Shown here piece by piece: positions 6,775 to 13,137 of a stretch of DNA of 13,137 nucleotides. This DNA is from UBA6544 sp049601975. Its GTDB lineage: Bacteria; Pseudomonadota; Alphaproteobacteria; UBA8366. The DNA lies in assembly GCA_049601975.1 (NCBI GenBank), contig JBMYRC010000119.1, positions 1 to 13,137 of the forward strand, read 5' to 3'. Under the pieces are notes generated by a model. It saw only the letters and a program-made list of their open reading frames with translations, was not told where the DNA came from and did no database searches. The translations under genes and the position numbers were made by a program. The stretch's first letter is position 1, and each line of letters begins with the position of its first letter.

Positions 6775-7018
6775 CGTAATAATCCTCCGAGCGCATCAAA
6801 AAAACCCGCATCCCTTTGGCCGCCAGCACCAACGCCACGCAAACGACGAAACCGAATATCGCATAAAACCCGAAGAAGTTTTCCACCTCGAAGTGTGAAT
6901 GTTTGTGGTAGAAGGCGTCAGCAAGGAACAAACCGGCGCAGACCACGAAAAGAGCCCAAATGATCTTCTTCACATTTCCCGGTTCATCCAGCCAGTATTT
7001 CCGGTCTTCCCCACTCAT
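6764..7018 (-). CDS. 84-residue two-helix membrane protein of the antiporter cluster
   Basis: A small protein with helices at about 19-36 and 49-67. By the positive-inside rule both ends (K7, K17, K18; K68, R71, R76) face the cytoplasm and the loop YHKHSHFEVE (37-46), rich in histidine and acid, faces the periplasm. The tail ends in LMRSEDYYDAE. It overlaps the preceding antiporter gene by 4 bases (ATGA) and the following one by 11, so it is almost certainly translated with them and is likely a subunit or assembly factor of the complex. I recall similar small proteins beside antiporter genes in Proteobacteria but know of no assigned function. It does not resemble MrpC, F or G, or NuoK. Confidence 0.85.
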   Translation of the reverse strand: MSGEDRKYWLDEPGNVKKIIWALFVVCAGLFLADAFYHKHSHFEVENFFGFYAIFGFVVCVALVLAAKGMRVFLMRSEDYYDAE

Positions 7019-8484
7019 TTCACCTCTCCCGCCAGCGGCAGCAACAAGTTGTAGAGATCATCCGCGAAAAAGAACAAAGCGATACATCCAAGCGCGCTAA
7101 TACAAAGTGGTACGACGCAGAATACCGGCGCCTCTTTTATACCGTCGATCTCCTCCGCGGAATCGCTCGGACGAAAGAATCCTCGAGCCACAATCGGCAT
7201 TAGATAAGCGACATTCAAAATCGACGAAACCATCAACGCCCCGAGGAAAAACAACTGCCCCGTATCCGCGGCCGCCAGTGCCAAGTAATACTTACTCCAC
7301 ATGCCACCAAGCGGCGGTAATCCGATTACACTGCAAGCACCGATGAAGAACGCCGCAAATGTGAACGGCATCACCTTTCCAAGACCATTAAGCTGGCTCA
7401 CATTCACTTTGCCCGATGCGACATAAATTGCCCCCGCGCAAAAGAACAATGTGATTTTACCGAAAGCATGCATGGCAATATGCATCGCGCCACCAATGAT
7501 CCCAAGCGGATGAAACATCGCGGCGCCAAGTGTGATGTATGACAACTGGCTCACAGTCGAATAGGCCAGGCGGCGTTTTAGGTTATCCGCTTGCATGGCG
7601 ATGATAGAAGCAAGCAACAACGTTCCAGCGGCCACATAACCGAGCCAACTCGCGTCCCCAGTCGCTCCCAAGAAATCAACGCCAAAGATATAAACAATCA
7701 CCTTCAATACGGCGAAGACGCCTGCTTTCACTACCGCTACCGCATGCAGTAAGGCGCTGACAGGCGTCGGCGCAACCATCGCGGCGGGCAGCCAACGGTG
7801 GAACGGCATTAACGCGGCTTTGCCGATGCCGAACATATACAGAATTAACAATAATGCGGCGCCAGCTTGGCCGATATGCCCCTCAAGAATTCCACCTGGC
7901 TTGAACTCCAGAGTGCCGGTCAGCTGCCACGTCCATACCATGCCGAACAACAAGAGACCGATCGACGTCGTCAGAAGATAACCAAGATAAATTCGCCCGC
8001 CCTTGCGCGCTTCGGCATTCTGATGATGTGCGACCAATGGGTATGTCGAAAGCGACAAGACCTCATATGCGATAAACAGAGTCAGCATATTACCGGCAAG
8101 GGCAACGGTCAGCGCGCTACCGATCGCGAGGGCAAAACAGACGAAAAATCTTGTTTGGTGATCTTCATTCTTGCCTCGCATATAGCCGATGGAATAGATC
8201 GAGCTCACTATCCATAGGAACGAAGCAATAAGAGCGAACATCATGCCAAGCGGCTCAAGTTCGAGCCGTATAGAGAGTCCTGGTACGAACTCCAGCAAAG
8301 ATACACTGGTCCGCAAGCCTTCCATGGCACCGGGTAACAAATTCAGAACAACACCAAAGGTCACACATGCACCGACCAGCGTTACCGTTTCCCGTTGATT
8401 CGGCTTTCCATCGGAGAGGCCCACTAGAATAGCGGTGATAAACGGCACCACAATTGCCAGCAGCATAAAGACTTCAGCCCCCAT
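7015..8484 (-). CDS. Second antiporter-like subunit, NuoL/MrpA N-terminal type
   Basis: A 489-residue Proton_antipo_M protein with about 14 helices. Core residues (numbered from a TTG one codon earlier, at 8487) are E142 in YEVLSLS, K223 in IGKAALMPFHRWLP, K254 and the histidine of LLHAVAVVKAGVF (H248), K344 in FGKITLFF and K399 in MWSKYYL. The LLHAVAVVKAG block is typical of NuoL and MrpA rather than NuoM or MrpD. The ATG at 8484 overlaps the MrpD stop by one base (TGATG) and is preferred to the TTG just before it. No MrpA-size fusion exists here: this protein could supply the MrpA N-terminal channel, while the MbhD/E-like gene supplies its C-terminal part. Confidence 0.9.
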   Translation of the reverse strand: MGAEVFMLLAIVVPFITAILVGLSDGKPNQRETVTLVGACVTFGVVLNLLPGAMEGLRTSVSLLEFVPGLSIRLELEPLGMMFALIASFLWIVSSIYSIGYMRGKNEDHQTRFFVCFALAIGSALTVALAGNMLTLFIAYEVLSLSTYPLVAHHQNAEARKGGRIYLGYLLTTSIGLLLFGMVWTWQLTGTLEFKPGGILEGHIGQAGAALLLILYMFGIGKAALMPFHRWLPAAMVAPTPVSALLHAVAVVKAGVFAVLKVIVYIFGVDFLGATGDASWLGYVAAGTLLLASIIAMQADNLKRRLAYSTVSQLSYITLGAAMFHPLGIIGGAMHIAMHAFGKITLFFCAGAIYVASGKVNVSQLNGLGKVMPFTFAAFFIGACSVIGLPPLGGMWSKYYLALAAADTGQLFFLGALMVSSILNVAYLMPIVARGFFRPSDSAEEIDGIKEAPVFCVVPLCISALGCIALFFFADDLYNLLLPLAGEVK

Positions 8485-9959
8485 CAATTCGCCCCCAGCA
8501 GGAATTTGGCCGCATTTTCAGCCACACCGACGCTTACTCGGGTGTCCATACCAAAATAGATATTCGCCAATGCGAGCACCCAAGTTGGAAGCAATAATGA
8601 AAGCGGTGCTTCGACTTTATCCGAACCTGGCTGTGGTTCCCTGAGATATGCCACCTCGATTACGCGCCATACGTAAATGATCGCTAACAGAGACGAGAGC
8701 AGAATTAAGCCAATTAGCCAATACAATCCGAGATCTAGGGCGGCCCACAATAAATAGAACTTAGAGACGAACCCAGCGGTCAAAGGTACCCCTATAAGGC
8801 TCAATCCACCGATTACAAATGCCGCCATCGTCCACGGCATTCTCCGTCCAACACCATCCAAGTCGGAAAGTGCTACCGAACCAAGTTGGTAGAAAACACA
8901 ACCCATTGCGAGGAAAAGCGCCCCTTTCATAAGGGCATGATTGAACAGATGAAGTAATCCACCTGTCAGTCCAAGAACCGAAGCGAGACTAATTCCTAGT
9001 ATGATATAACCAATCTGCGCCACGCTCGAATAAGCAAGCATACGCTTCACGTCGACTTCGAAGATCGCGATTACCGAGCCCGCGAACATCGCAATGATCG
9101 CCAGAGGGAGCAAAACCCAATCAAGCGGCAGTGTCTCAAACGAGAATGCCGACCCAAATATCGTATAAAAGACACGGATAAGGACATAAATCGAGACTTT
9201 GGTCGCCGTCGCCGCCAAAAAGGCACTCGATACCGACGGGGCATATGCATATGCATTTGGCAGCCAGACGTGGAGCGGAAACAAAGCTAGCTTGATGCCG
9301 ATACCAACGGTCATAAACCCAAATGCGGCACGAACGGAACGGCTATCCGATAGCTCACTCACCCGCACCGCCAGATCTGCAATATTTAGAGTTCCCGTGG
9401 CTTGATAAAGTAAGCCGACGCCAATGAGATAGAATGTCGCGCCAATTGTCCCTAAGACCAGATATCTGTATGCGGCGGTCAGCGCCATCGGCTGACGGCC
9501 AAGACTGATCAACACATAAGAAGAAAGAGAAGAGATTTCTAAGAAAACGAAGACGTTAAAGGCATCGCCTGTAATCGTGACGCCGAGTAAACCCGACAGA
9601 CACAGAAGATAACTGGTATAGAAAAGTCCGTCCTTACCTAATGGTAGTTCACGCTCCACACTTTGTTTCGCAAAGGTGATCACAAGAGCGCCAATTGCCG
9701 AGACAATCAGCAACACGTAGGCGTTCACCGCGTCGACAACGAACTCAATCCCGAACGGCGGCGCCCATCCTCCAAGTCGATATGAAATAGGCCCTGACGC
9801 GAGGACCATTGTCAGTAATTCGATCGAAATGCCAAATGCCAGCCAAGAGGCGATCAGCGCGGTGCCATAGGCAAACCAACTCCATCGAAATAATAAACAA
9901 AAGGGCGCGCATAACAGCGGTACAACGACCTGCAACGCGGGAAGGTTTGCCGAAATCAC
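8484..9959 (-). CDS. mrpD: MrpD, cation:proton antiporter subunit D
   Basis: A 491-residue Proton_antipo_M protein, the length expected of MrpD. It has about 14 helices with E141 in FLEISSLSSY, K223 in GIGIKLALFPLHVWLP, K254 in TATKVSIYVL, K345 in HALMKGALF and K400 in AGFVSKFYL, matching the essential MrpD glutamate and lysines. It should carry protons through the membrane within the Mrp complex. The GTG start at 9959 shares four bases with the MrpC stop (GTGA), and a GAAGGAAG-like ribosome site precedes it. It follows MrpC directly, the usual order in Mrp and Mbh clusters. Confidence 0.94.
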   Translation of the reverse strand: MISANLPALQVVVPLLCAPFCLLFRWSWFAYGTALIASWLAFGISIELLTMVLASGPISYRLGGWAPPFGIEFVVDAVNAYVLLIVSAIGALVITFAKQSVERELPLGKDGLFYTSYLLCLSGLLGVTITGDAFNVFVFLEISSLSSYVLISLGRQPMALTAAYRYLVLGTIGATFYLIGVGLLYQATGTLNIADLAVRVSELSDSRSVRAAFGFMTVGIGIKLALFPLHVWLPNAYAYAPSVSSAFLAATATKVSIYVLIRVFYTIFGSAFSFETLPLDWVLLPLAIIAMFAGSVIAIFEVDVKRMLAYSSVAQIGYIILGISLASVLGLTGGLLHLFNHALMKGALFLAMGCVFYQLGSVALSDLDGVGRRMPWTMAAFVIGGLSLIGVPLTAGFVSKFYLLWAALDLGLYWLIGLILLSSLLAIIYVWRVIEVAYLREPQPGSDKVEAPLSLLLPTWVLALANIYFGMDTRVSVGVAENAAKFLLGAN

Positions 9960-10309
9960 AGGTTCGCTTCCTTCTCGCGAATTTCATCATCTTCTATCGT
10001 GCCGTAAGCTTCATTGATACGGACGATCAATGCCAACCCCACTGCCAAAGTCGCCACGCCAACGACAATCGCCGTCAGAATGAGTACATGTGGCAATGGA
10101 TTGGAATAGCTCGTGAAACCTTCCGCGATGATCGGCGCCGTGCCACCTTCAACCTTCCCCATCGCGATATAGAGAATAAAGACGGAAGCTTGAAAGATGC
10201 CCAACCCCACCATTTGCTTGACGAGATTCCGGCGCGAAATCACGACGTATAAGCCCGCCATCATTAACGCAACGACAATCCAGTAATCGTATAGGCCGGG
10301 AATTATCAT
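9956..10309 (-). CDS. mrpC: MrpC, NuoK-like antiporter subunit
   Basis: A 117-residue protein with three predicted helices, homologous to NuoK. Family hallmarks are RRNLVKQMVGLGIFQASVF (26-44), the loop GGTAPI, and NPLPHVLILTAIVVGVA (70-86), followed by a charged cytoplasmic tail. In Mrp it is part of the membrane arm next to MrpD and MrpA. The ATG at 10309 is preceded by an AGGCGAG ribosome site. There are 5 bases between it and the MrpB stop, and a 4-base overlap with MrpD. Confidence 0.95.
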   Translation of the reverse strand: MIIPGLYDYWIVVALMMAGLYVVISRRNLVKQMVGLGIFQASVFILYIAMGKVEGGTAPIIAEGFTSYSNPLPHVLILTAIVVGVATLAVGLALIVRINEAYGTIEDDEIREKEANL

Positions 10310-10314
10310 CTCGC

Positions 10315-10752
10315 CTACTCTTCCAATTTATCCAATTTATGGTTGCGTCCGGCAAATCCGAAAAATATCGCAATCATGACCGAGCAAACCGTTATCCCAA
10401 CACCCAATTCAACGACGAAGATACCCAGATGTTGTCCGCTCACCGGATTGCCTGACAGGTACGAGTAATCGAGATAATTGCCGCCAAGAAGCAGACTGGC
10501 CACACCAGTGAAACCGTACAGCAAAACACCGGTTACCATTCCCAACTGAATGATACTGTCAGGCGCCACTTTACGAGCGTTCTCCAGTCCGAAGACCAAG
10601 GCATACAAAATTAGCGCAGATGCGAAAATCACTCCCGCTTGAAATCCCCCCCCAGGTCCAAAATCTCCATGGAACTGAACGTACAACCCGAACAATAAGA
10701 TAAATGGTATTAGGAGTTTTGAGACCACGCGAATGACCAGATGATGATTCAA
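10315..10752 (-). CDS. mrpB: MrpB, MnhB-domain antiporter subunit
   Basis: A 145-residue protein with about four helices and the MnhB signature HGDFGPGGGFQAG at 28-40. A periplasmic loop with NYLDYSYLSG follows, then a last helix pair and a basic/acidic tail. It corresponds to MbhF of archaeal membrane-bound hydrogenases. The start is a TTG at 10752 sharing four bases with the previous stop (TTGA); GGAGGG lies eight bases upstream. An ATG in another frame just upstream gives only a shadow frame. It is an integral part of the Na+/H+ exchanging half of Mrp complexes. Confidence 0.93.
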   Translation of the reverse strand: MNHHLVIRVVSKLLIPFILLFGLYVQFHGDFGPGGGFQAGVIFASALILYALVFGLENARKVAPDSIIQLGMVTGVLLYGFTGVASLLLGGNYLDYSYLSGNPVSGQHLGIFVVELGVGITVCSVMIAIFFGFAGRNHKLDKLEE

Positions 10753-11306
10753 GTTCCATCCCTCCGTATACGATGACGCCTGGTGATTCGCCCCCGGCTC
10801 AATAACATGATGACGCCAATGCCCGCCGTGAAGACAACGAAGACCTCACCCAATGTATCGAAACCGCGATAGCTCGCAAGAACCGCCGTCACGACGTTCG
10901 GAACGCTGGTCTCAACGATTCCCCTCTCTAAATAATACGGGCCGACATGCTGATGGACGGGGGCGGAAGGATCGCCATATAACGGCATATCGAGTGTTGC
11001 GTAGATTAACGCGCTACCGACCATCAATACCACTAATAGGGGTAATACAGAAAAGCCCCCTTTATTCTTCTCCTCACTCGTTGTCAGAGACAATGCACCT
11101 AGGAGCAACACCGTCGAAATCCCGGCGCCGACAGCGGCCTCGGTAAAGGCGACATCCACCGCGTCGAAGACAACAAACATTGAGGCCGCGAGAAGGCTAT
11201 AAATGCCGCCAAGCATCACGACGGCGAACAGATTGTGCAGACGTACAATTAGAAAAACCGTCACCGCCATAAAGGCCAATAAGACGATATTGATCAGGTT
11301 TTCGAT
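10749..11306 (-). CDS. MbhD/MbhE-like subunit (MrpA C-terminal domain, DUF4040)
   Basis: The protein combines an MbhD-like N-terminal half, with AVDVAFTEAAVGAGIS (49-64), and an MbhE-like C-terminal half, with VPNVVTAVLASYRGFDTLGE (135-154), separated by a hydrophilic KNKG linker. These two pieces make up the C-terminal part of full MrpA, so the gene is a stand-alone version of it. Numbering assumes 185 residues from a proposed AUC start at 11306, seven bases after GGGAG. The first standard start is TTG at 11279 (176 residues), which has no ribosome site and would remove nine residues (beginning ENLINIV) that match the family's N-terminus. The gene overlaps the MrpG end by 13 bases under the longer model and MrpB by 4 bases. 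In the Mrp complex this part is thought to help form the cation path. Confidence 0.85.
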   Translation of the reverse strand: MENLINIVLLAFMAVTVFLIVRLHNLFAVVMLGGIYSLLAASMFVVFDAVDVAFTEAAVGAGISTVLLLGALSLTTSEEKNKGGFSVLPLLVVLMVGSALIYATLDMPLYGDPSAPVHQHVGPYYLERGIVETSVPNVVTAVLASYRGFDTLGEVFVVFTAGIGVIMLLSRGRITRRHRIRRDGT

Positions 11307-11632
11307 GAGTTGTCTCCCTCATCAGGGTCGTCGGCGATGATGGGCTTCAAACCTTGCGAAAAGGCAGCATTCGCAATTGCATAAGTCGAAGTTGGACTGG
11401 TGAAAAAGATGAAGAAGCCGATCAGCACCAGCTTAACCGAAGTCAAAGCATCGCCCGACTGCAGGACCATACCAAACAACACGAGCCCCGCTCCCATCGT
11501 ATCGGTCATGCCTGCTGCGTGCATTCGAGTGTAGAAATCAGGGAAACGGATTAGTCCGATTCCGCCCGCCATCAAAAAGAATGCGCCTCCCGCAAAGGCC
11601 AACCAGGTTAGGATATCCAGTAATTGGTCCAT
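11294..11632 (-). CDS. mrpG: MrpG, PhaG/MnhG-type antiporter subunit
   Basis: A 112-residue protein with three helices. Family motifs are GLIRFPDFYTRMHAAG (26-41), TDTMGAGLVL (43-52) and FTSPTSTYAIANAA (77-90), followed by an acidic tail DDPDEGD. It corresponds to MbhC. The ATG at 11632 shares one base with the MrpF stop (TAATG) and has a good GAGGAG ribosome site eight bases upstream. The acidic tail sequence also encodes the GAGGGAG ribosome site proposed for the next gene. Confidence 0.95.
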   Translation of the reverse strand: MDQLLDILTWLAFAGGAFFLMAGGIGLIRFPDFYTRMHAAGMTDTMGAGLVLFGMVLQSGDALTSVKLVLIGFFIFFTSPTSTYAIANAAFSQGLKPIIADDPDEGDNSSKT

Positions 11633-11934
11633 TATTCGGGCTCCTCACCCGCAGGCCGCACACCGCCAGCTTTCCCGAGATCGCCATAGCGGAAAAACTT
11701 CAGAATAGCGATGGTGCCGATAAAGTTTATCAAGGCATAAAGAAGCGCAATATCAACGAAATCTGGCCGGCCCATTAGAAACCCAAGAAGCGCAATCATC
11801 AGCACGGTCTTGGTGCCGAATGTATTTGCCGCCAGTACCCGGTCATAGAGCGTCGGCCCCATGAACGCCCTTATGAGCGCCAGTACCATACATATGATTA
11901 CCGCACCGCAGGCCGCCGCGAACATCTCAATCAT
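11632..11934 (-). CDS. mrpF: MrpF, MnhF-type antiporter subunit
   Basis: A 100-residue protein with three helices and the family motifs GPTLYDRVLAANTFGTK (26-42, including conserved D31) and DFVDIALLYALINFIGT (58-74). The tail is rich in glycine, proline and acid. It corresponds to MbhB and is thought to line the cation path with MrpG and the MrpA C-terminal part. Its start at ATG 11934 overlaps the MrpE end by 8 bases. GGAAGG lies only two bases before that ATG, so the ATG at residue 4 (11925) is a fair alternative. Confidence 0.94.
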   Translation of the reverse strand: MIEMFAAACGAVIICMVLALIRAFMGPTLYDRVLAANTFGTKTVLMIALLGFLMGRPDFVDIALLYALINFIGTIAILKFFRYGDLGKAGGVRPAGEEPE

Positions 11935-12403
11935 GCCCTTCCATTTGGCTCACCCGGCGATCCATTTCACCAGTGGAGAGATCATCGCCCACTTCGCGCG
12001 CGATTGTGTGAATGACGAACGTACCGTCTTCGATATCCATCGTCGTTGTCCCTGGCGTCAGCGTAATGGAATTCGCATAAATAACTTGGCCAAGCTCGGT
12101 TTTTTGACTCGATTTCACTTTAAATACCATCGGGCTGATATTCGGCCCCGCCGAGAACACCCGTTTCGCCACATCGACGTTCGCCTTCGCAATTTCCCAC
12201 ACCAACCAAGGCCAATACGTAATCCCGCGCAATGTCAGATGTATTGGATGAGTTTCGTGGTCGCAGTTATCCATGCGCAGCACGATCATAACGGTCAACA
12301 CGACGGAGAGCACGCCAAGCGTCGTAATAAACACCGTGTAGTGTCCGGAAAGTAATAGCCATCCCCCAAACAGGGTTAGGCCGAGCGAAATAGCGTAGCG
12401 CAA
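11927..12403 (-). CDS. mrpE: MrpE, MnhE-type antiporter subunit
   Basis: A 158-residue protein: two or three helices in the first 70 residues and a cytoplasmic domain behind. Family motifs are YWPWLVWEIAKAN (63-75) and ANSITLTPGTTTMDIE (110-125). It corresponds to MbhA. The TTG at 12403 is preferred as start because AGGGGGAG ends four bases before it and the resulting length is typical. An upstream in-frame GTG at 12427 would add eight residues without a visible ribosome site. It is the first gene of the operon and lies downstream of a possible promoter at 12446-12474. Confidence 0.93.
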   Translation of the reverse strand: MRYAISLGLTLFGGWLLLSGHYTVFITTLGVLSVVLTVMIVLRMDNCDHETHPIHLTLRGITYWPWLVWEIAKANVDVAKRVFSAGPNISPMVFKVKSSQKTELGQVIYANSITLTPGTTTMDIEDGTFVIHTIAREVGDDLSTGEMDRRVSQMEGHD

Positions 12404-12445
12404 ATATCTCCCCCTGCATCGAGGCACCGAGAACTACCTTACCAT

Positions 12446-12474
12446 ATATTGTAGATGCGATATCAATTCGTCAA
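12446..12474 (-). promoter_or_regulatory. Putative sigma-70 promoter of the antiporter operon
   Basis: In the gap between the Panacea gene and mrpE the minus strand has TTGACG (12469-12474). Seventeen bases on comes CAATAT (12446-12451); the overlapping TACAAT (12448-12453) would leave only 15 bases of spacing. The AT-rich -10 area and good -35 box are the best promoter candidate ahead of the operon, leaving a leader of roughly 35 bases before the mrpE TTG. Confidence 0.45.
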
Positions 12475-12510
12475 ACCGGCAGTCGAGACTTTATTTTCCC
12501 AATACGAAGC

Positions 12511-13101
12511 CTACTTCTTCGGCGGTAGCCAGCGTGTCACGACCCGGCCGTCTGCTGTCTTGATCTCTTCCGCCGGTTTGGAATTTCCAGTCGAGCCTTT
12601 GATGATCGTGGCAAAGGAAATCTCCTCACCATATCCGCGCTTTATCGCCATTTTATAAGCTGGATGGGCGCGTGACAGCTCTCCTAGTTTATCCGCTGAA
12701 TAGTGCCCGAATTTTCGCCATATCCGCTCTAGAAACTCTTCGACTTTAGCTGGAGGATCCAATGTCGGGATGTTCGGTGGGCCAAATTCAAAGAAACGCA
12801 TGATGTTCGGCTCTAACGGCCCGACCTCATGTGCGACAAAGGTCGCGGGCATTAATTTCCGCCCCGCAAACTGATTGGCATAGTGCCCGTGCGCGACAAA
12901 TAGAAGCCGCTGGAGCTTTTGCGCCTGCAAATGCTCATTCTCATAGCGCGCTCGATCTTGAAACCAAAGAGCGACATCCAATACGGATTCGACGGCGGAA
13001 CTCGGCATCTCGAAACGACCGTTCTCATTCTTTATTGAGGCATTAAACTTAAGTTGGCGAATAAAGGGGTCTACGGTGCTAAGCGCAACCCCTTCCGTCA
13101 C
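12511..13101 (-). CDS. Panacea (DUF4065, SocA-like) domain protein
   Basis: A protein of up to 196 residues carrying a Panacea domain. Visible blocks are VLDVALWFQDRA (40-51), LQAQKLQRLLFVAHGHYA (58-75), a GRKLMPATFVAHEVGPLEPN segment (80-99), and EEFLERIWRKFGHYSADKLGELS (121-143). Panacea proteins such as Caulobacter SocA act as antitoxins, and prophage GepA belongs to the same family; the domain neutralises many unrelated toxins. No toxin gene is visible on the downstream side, where the antiporter operon begins; a partner could lie upstream beyond the window. The longest start is a GTG at 13101 just after an in-frame stop. The ATG at residue 32 (165 residues) lies closer to the start of the conserved domain. 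No export signal is visible, so it should be cytoplasmic. Confidence 0.8.
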   Translation of the reverse strand: MTEGVALSTVDPFIRQLKFNASIKNENGRFEMPSSAVESVLDVALWFQDRARYENEHLQAQKLQRLLFVAHGHYANQFAGRKLMPATFVAHEVGPLEPNIMRFFEFGPPNIPTLDPPAKVEEFLERIWRKFGHYSADKLGELSRAHPAYKMAIKRGYGEEISFATIIKGSTGNSKPAEEIKTADGRVVTRWLPPKK

Positions 13102-13137
13102 TCTCGTCGATCATCACAAGGCAACTTCGAAGTTTGT

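Noticed and set aside
9241..9256. CATATGCATATGCAT repeat
   Set aside because: It lies in the coding sequence of MrpD and encodes the Ala-Tyr repeat of a conserved loop; no sign of a separate function.
9809..10252. 147-codon plus-strand frame over mrpD/mrpC
   Set aside because: Antisense to two clear Mrp genes, with a composition typical of a shadow frame and no domain.
11861..12355. 164-codon plus-strand frame over mrpE/mrpF
   Set aside because: Antisense to mrpE and mrpF; His/Arg-rich shadow composition without motifs.
5080..12403. Complex I (nuo) or membrane-bound hydrogenase operon
   Set aside because: MrpE, F, G and B homologues are present while NuoA/H/B/C/D/I or hydrogenase catalytic subunits are absent in the window, so an antiporter complex is the better call.
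1..13137. CRISPR array, rRNA, insertion sequence or riboswitch
   Set aside because: I looked for regularly spaced repeats, rRNA-like segments, transposase motifs with terminal repeats and known riboswitch cores and saw none.

Overview
The window looks like a stretch of chromosome from an alphaproteobacterium. Three things point there: an NDUFS4-type accessory subunit of complex I (restricted among bacteria mainly to Alphaproteobacteria), an Atm1-type ABC exporter, and close relatives of small proteins common in that class. All assignments were made by reading the sequence; no database search was run.

Layout, left to right. Bases 1-785 (+) hold the remains of a tyrosine integrase broken by at least two frameshifts. 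Its 3' end faces the 3' end of a tRNA-Arg(TCT) gene (887-963, -), which suggests an old island inserted from the left. Next, on the minus strand, come the NDUFS4-like gene (994-1299) and a tRNA-Pro(TGG) (1350-1426). Bases 1500-2400 are gene-poor and look eroded: a small unknown gene with a one-base frameshift in an A-run (1513-1934), an entericidin-like lipoprotein fragment whose signal peptide is interrupted by a stop (1997-2209), and a very AT-rich patch (2281-2400). A small secreted protein (2401-2712, +) follows.

From 2720 to 12427 every gene is on the minus strand, in what reads as one long tightly packed run, transcribed right to left. It starts with a Mrp/Mbh-type cation:proton antiporter operon: MrpE, MrpF, MrpG, an MbhD/MbhE-like (MrpA C-terminal, DUF4040) subunit, MrpB, MrpC, MrpD, a NuoL/MrpA-like antiporter subunit, an 84-residue two-helix membrane protein, and a third NuoM/MrpD-like antiporter subunit. 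Most junctions are start/stop overlaps of 1-11 bases, so translation is probably coupled. After a 33-base gap come the Atm1-type ABC exporter and a DUF192 envelope protein, which overlap by 4 bases. A Panacea/DUF4065 (SocA-like) protein lies just upstream of the operon (12511-13101, -).

How the genes fit together: the operon should make a large inner-membrane complex that exchanges Na+ (or K+) for protons, in the gene order of the antiporter half of archaeal membrane-bound hydrogenases, but with three large ion-translocating subunits and no redox subunits in view. The most interesting points are the three-antiporter architecture, the uncharacterised 84-residue subunit wedged between two antiporter genes, a likely AUC start codon for the MbhD/E-like gene, and the decayed island boundary at tRNA-Arg.
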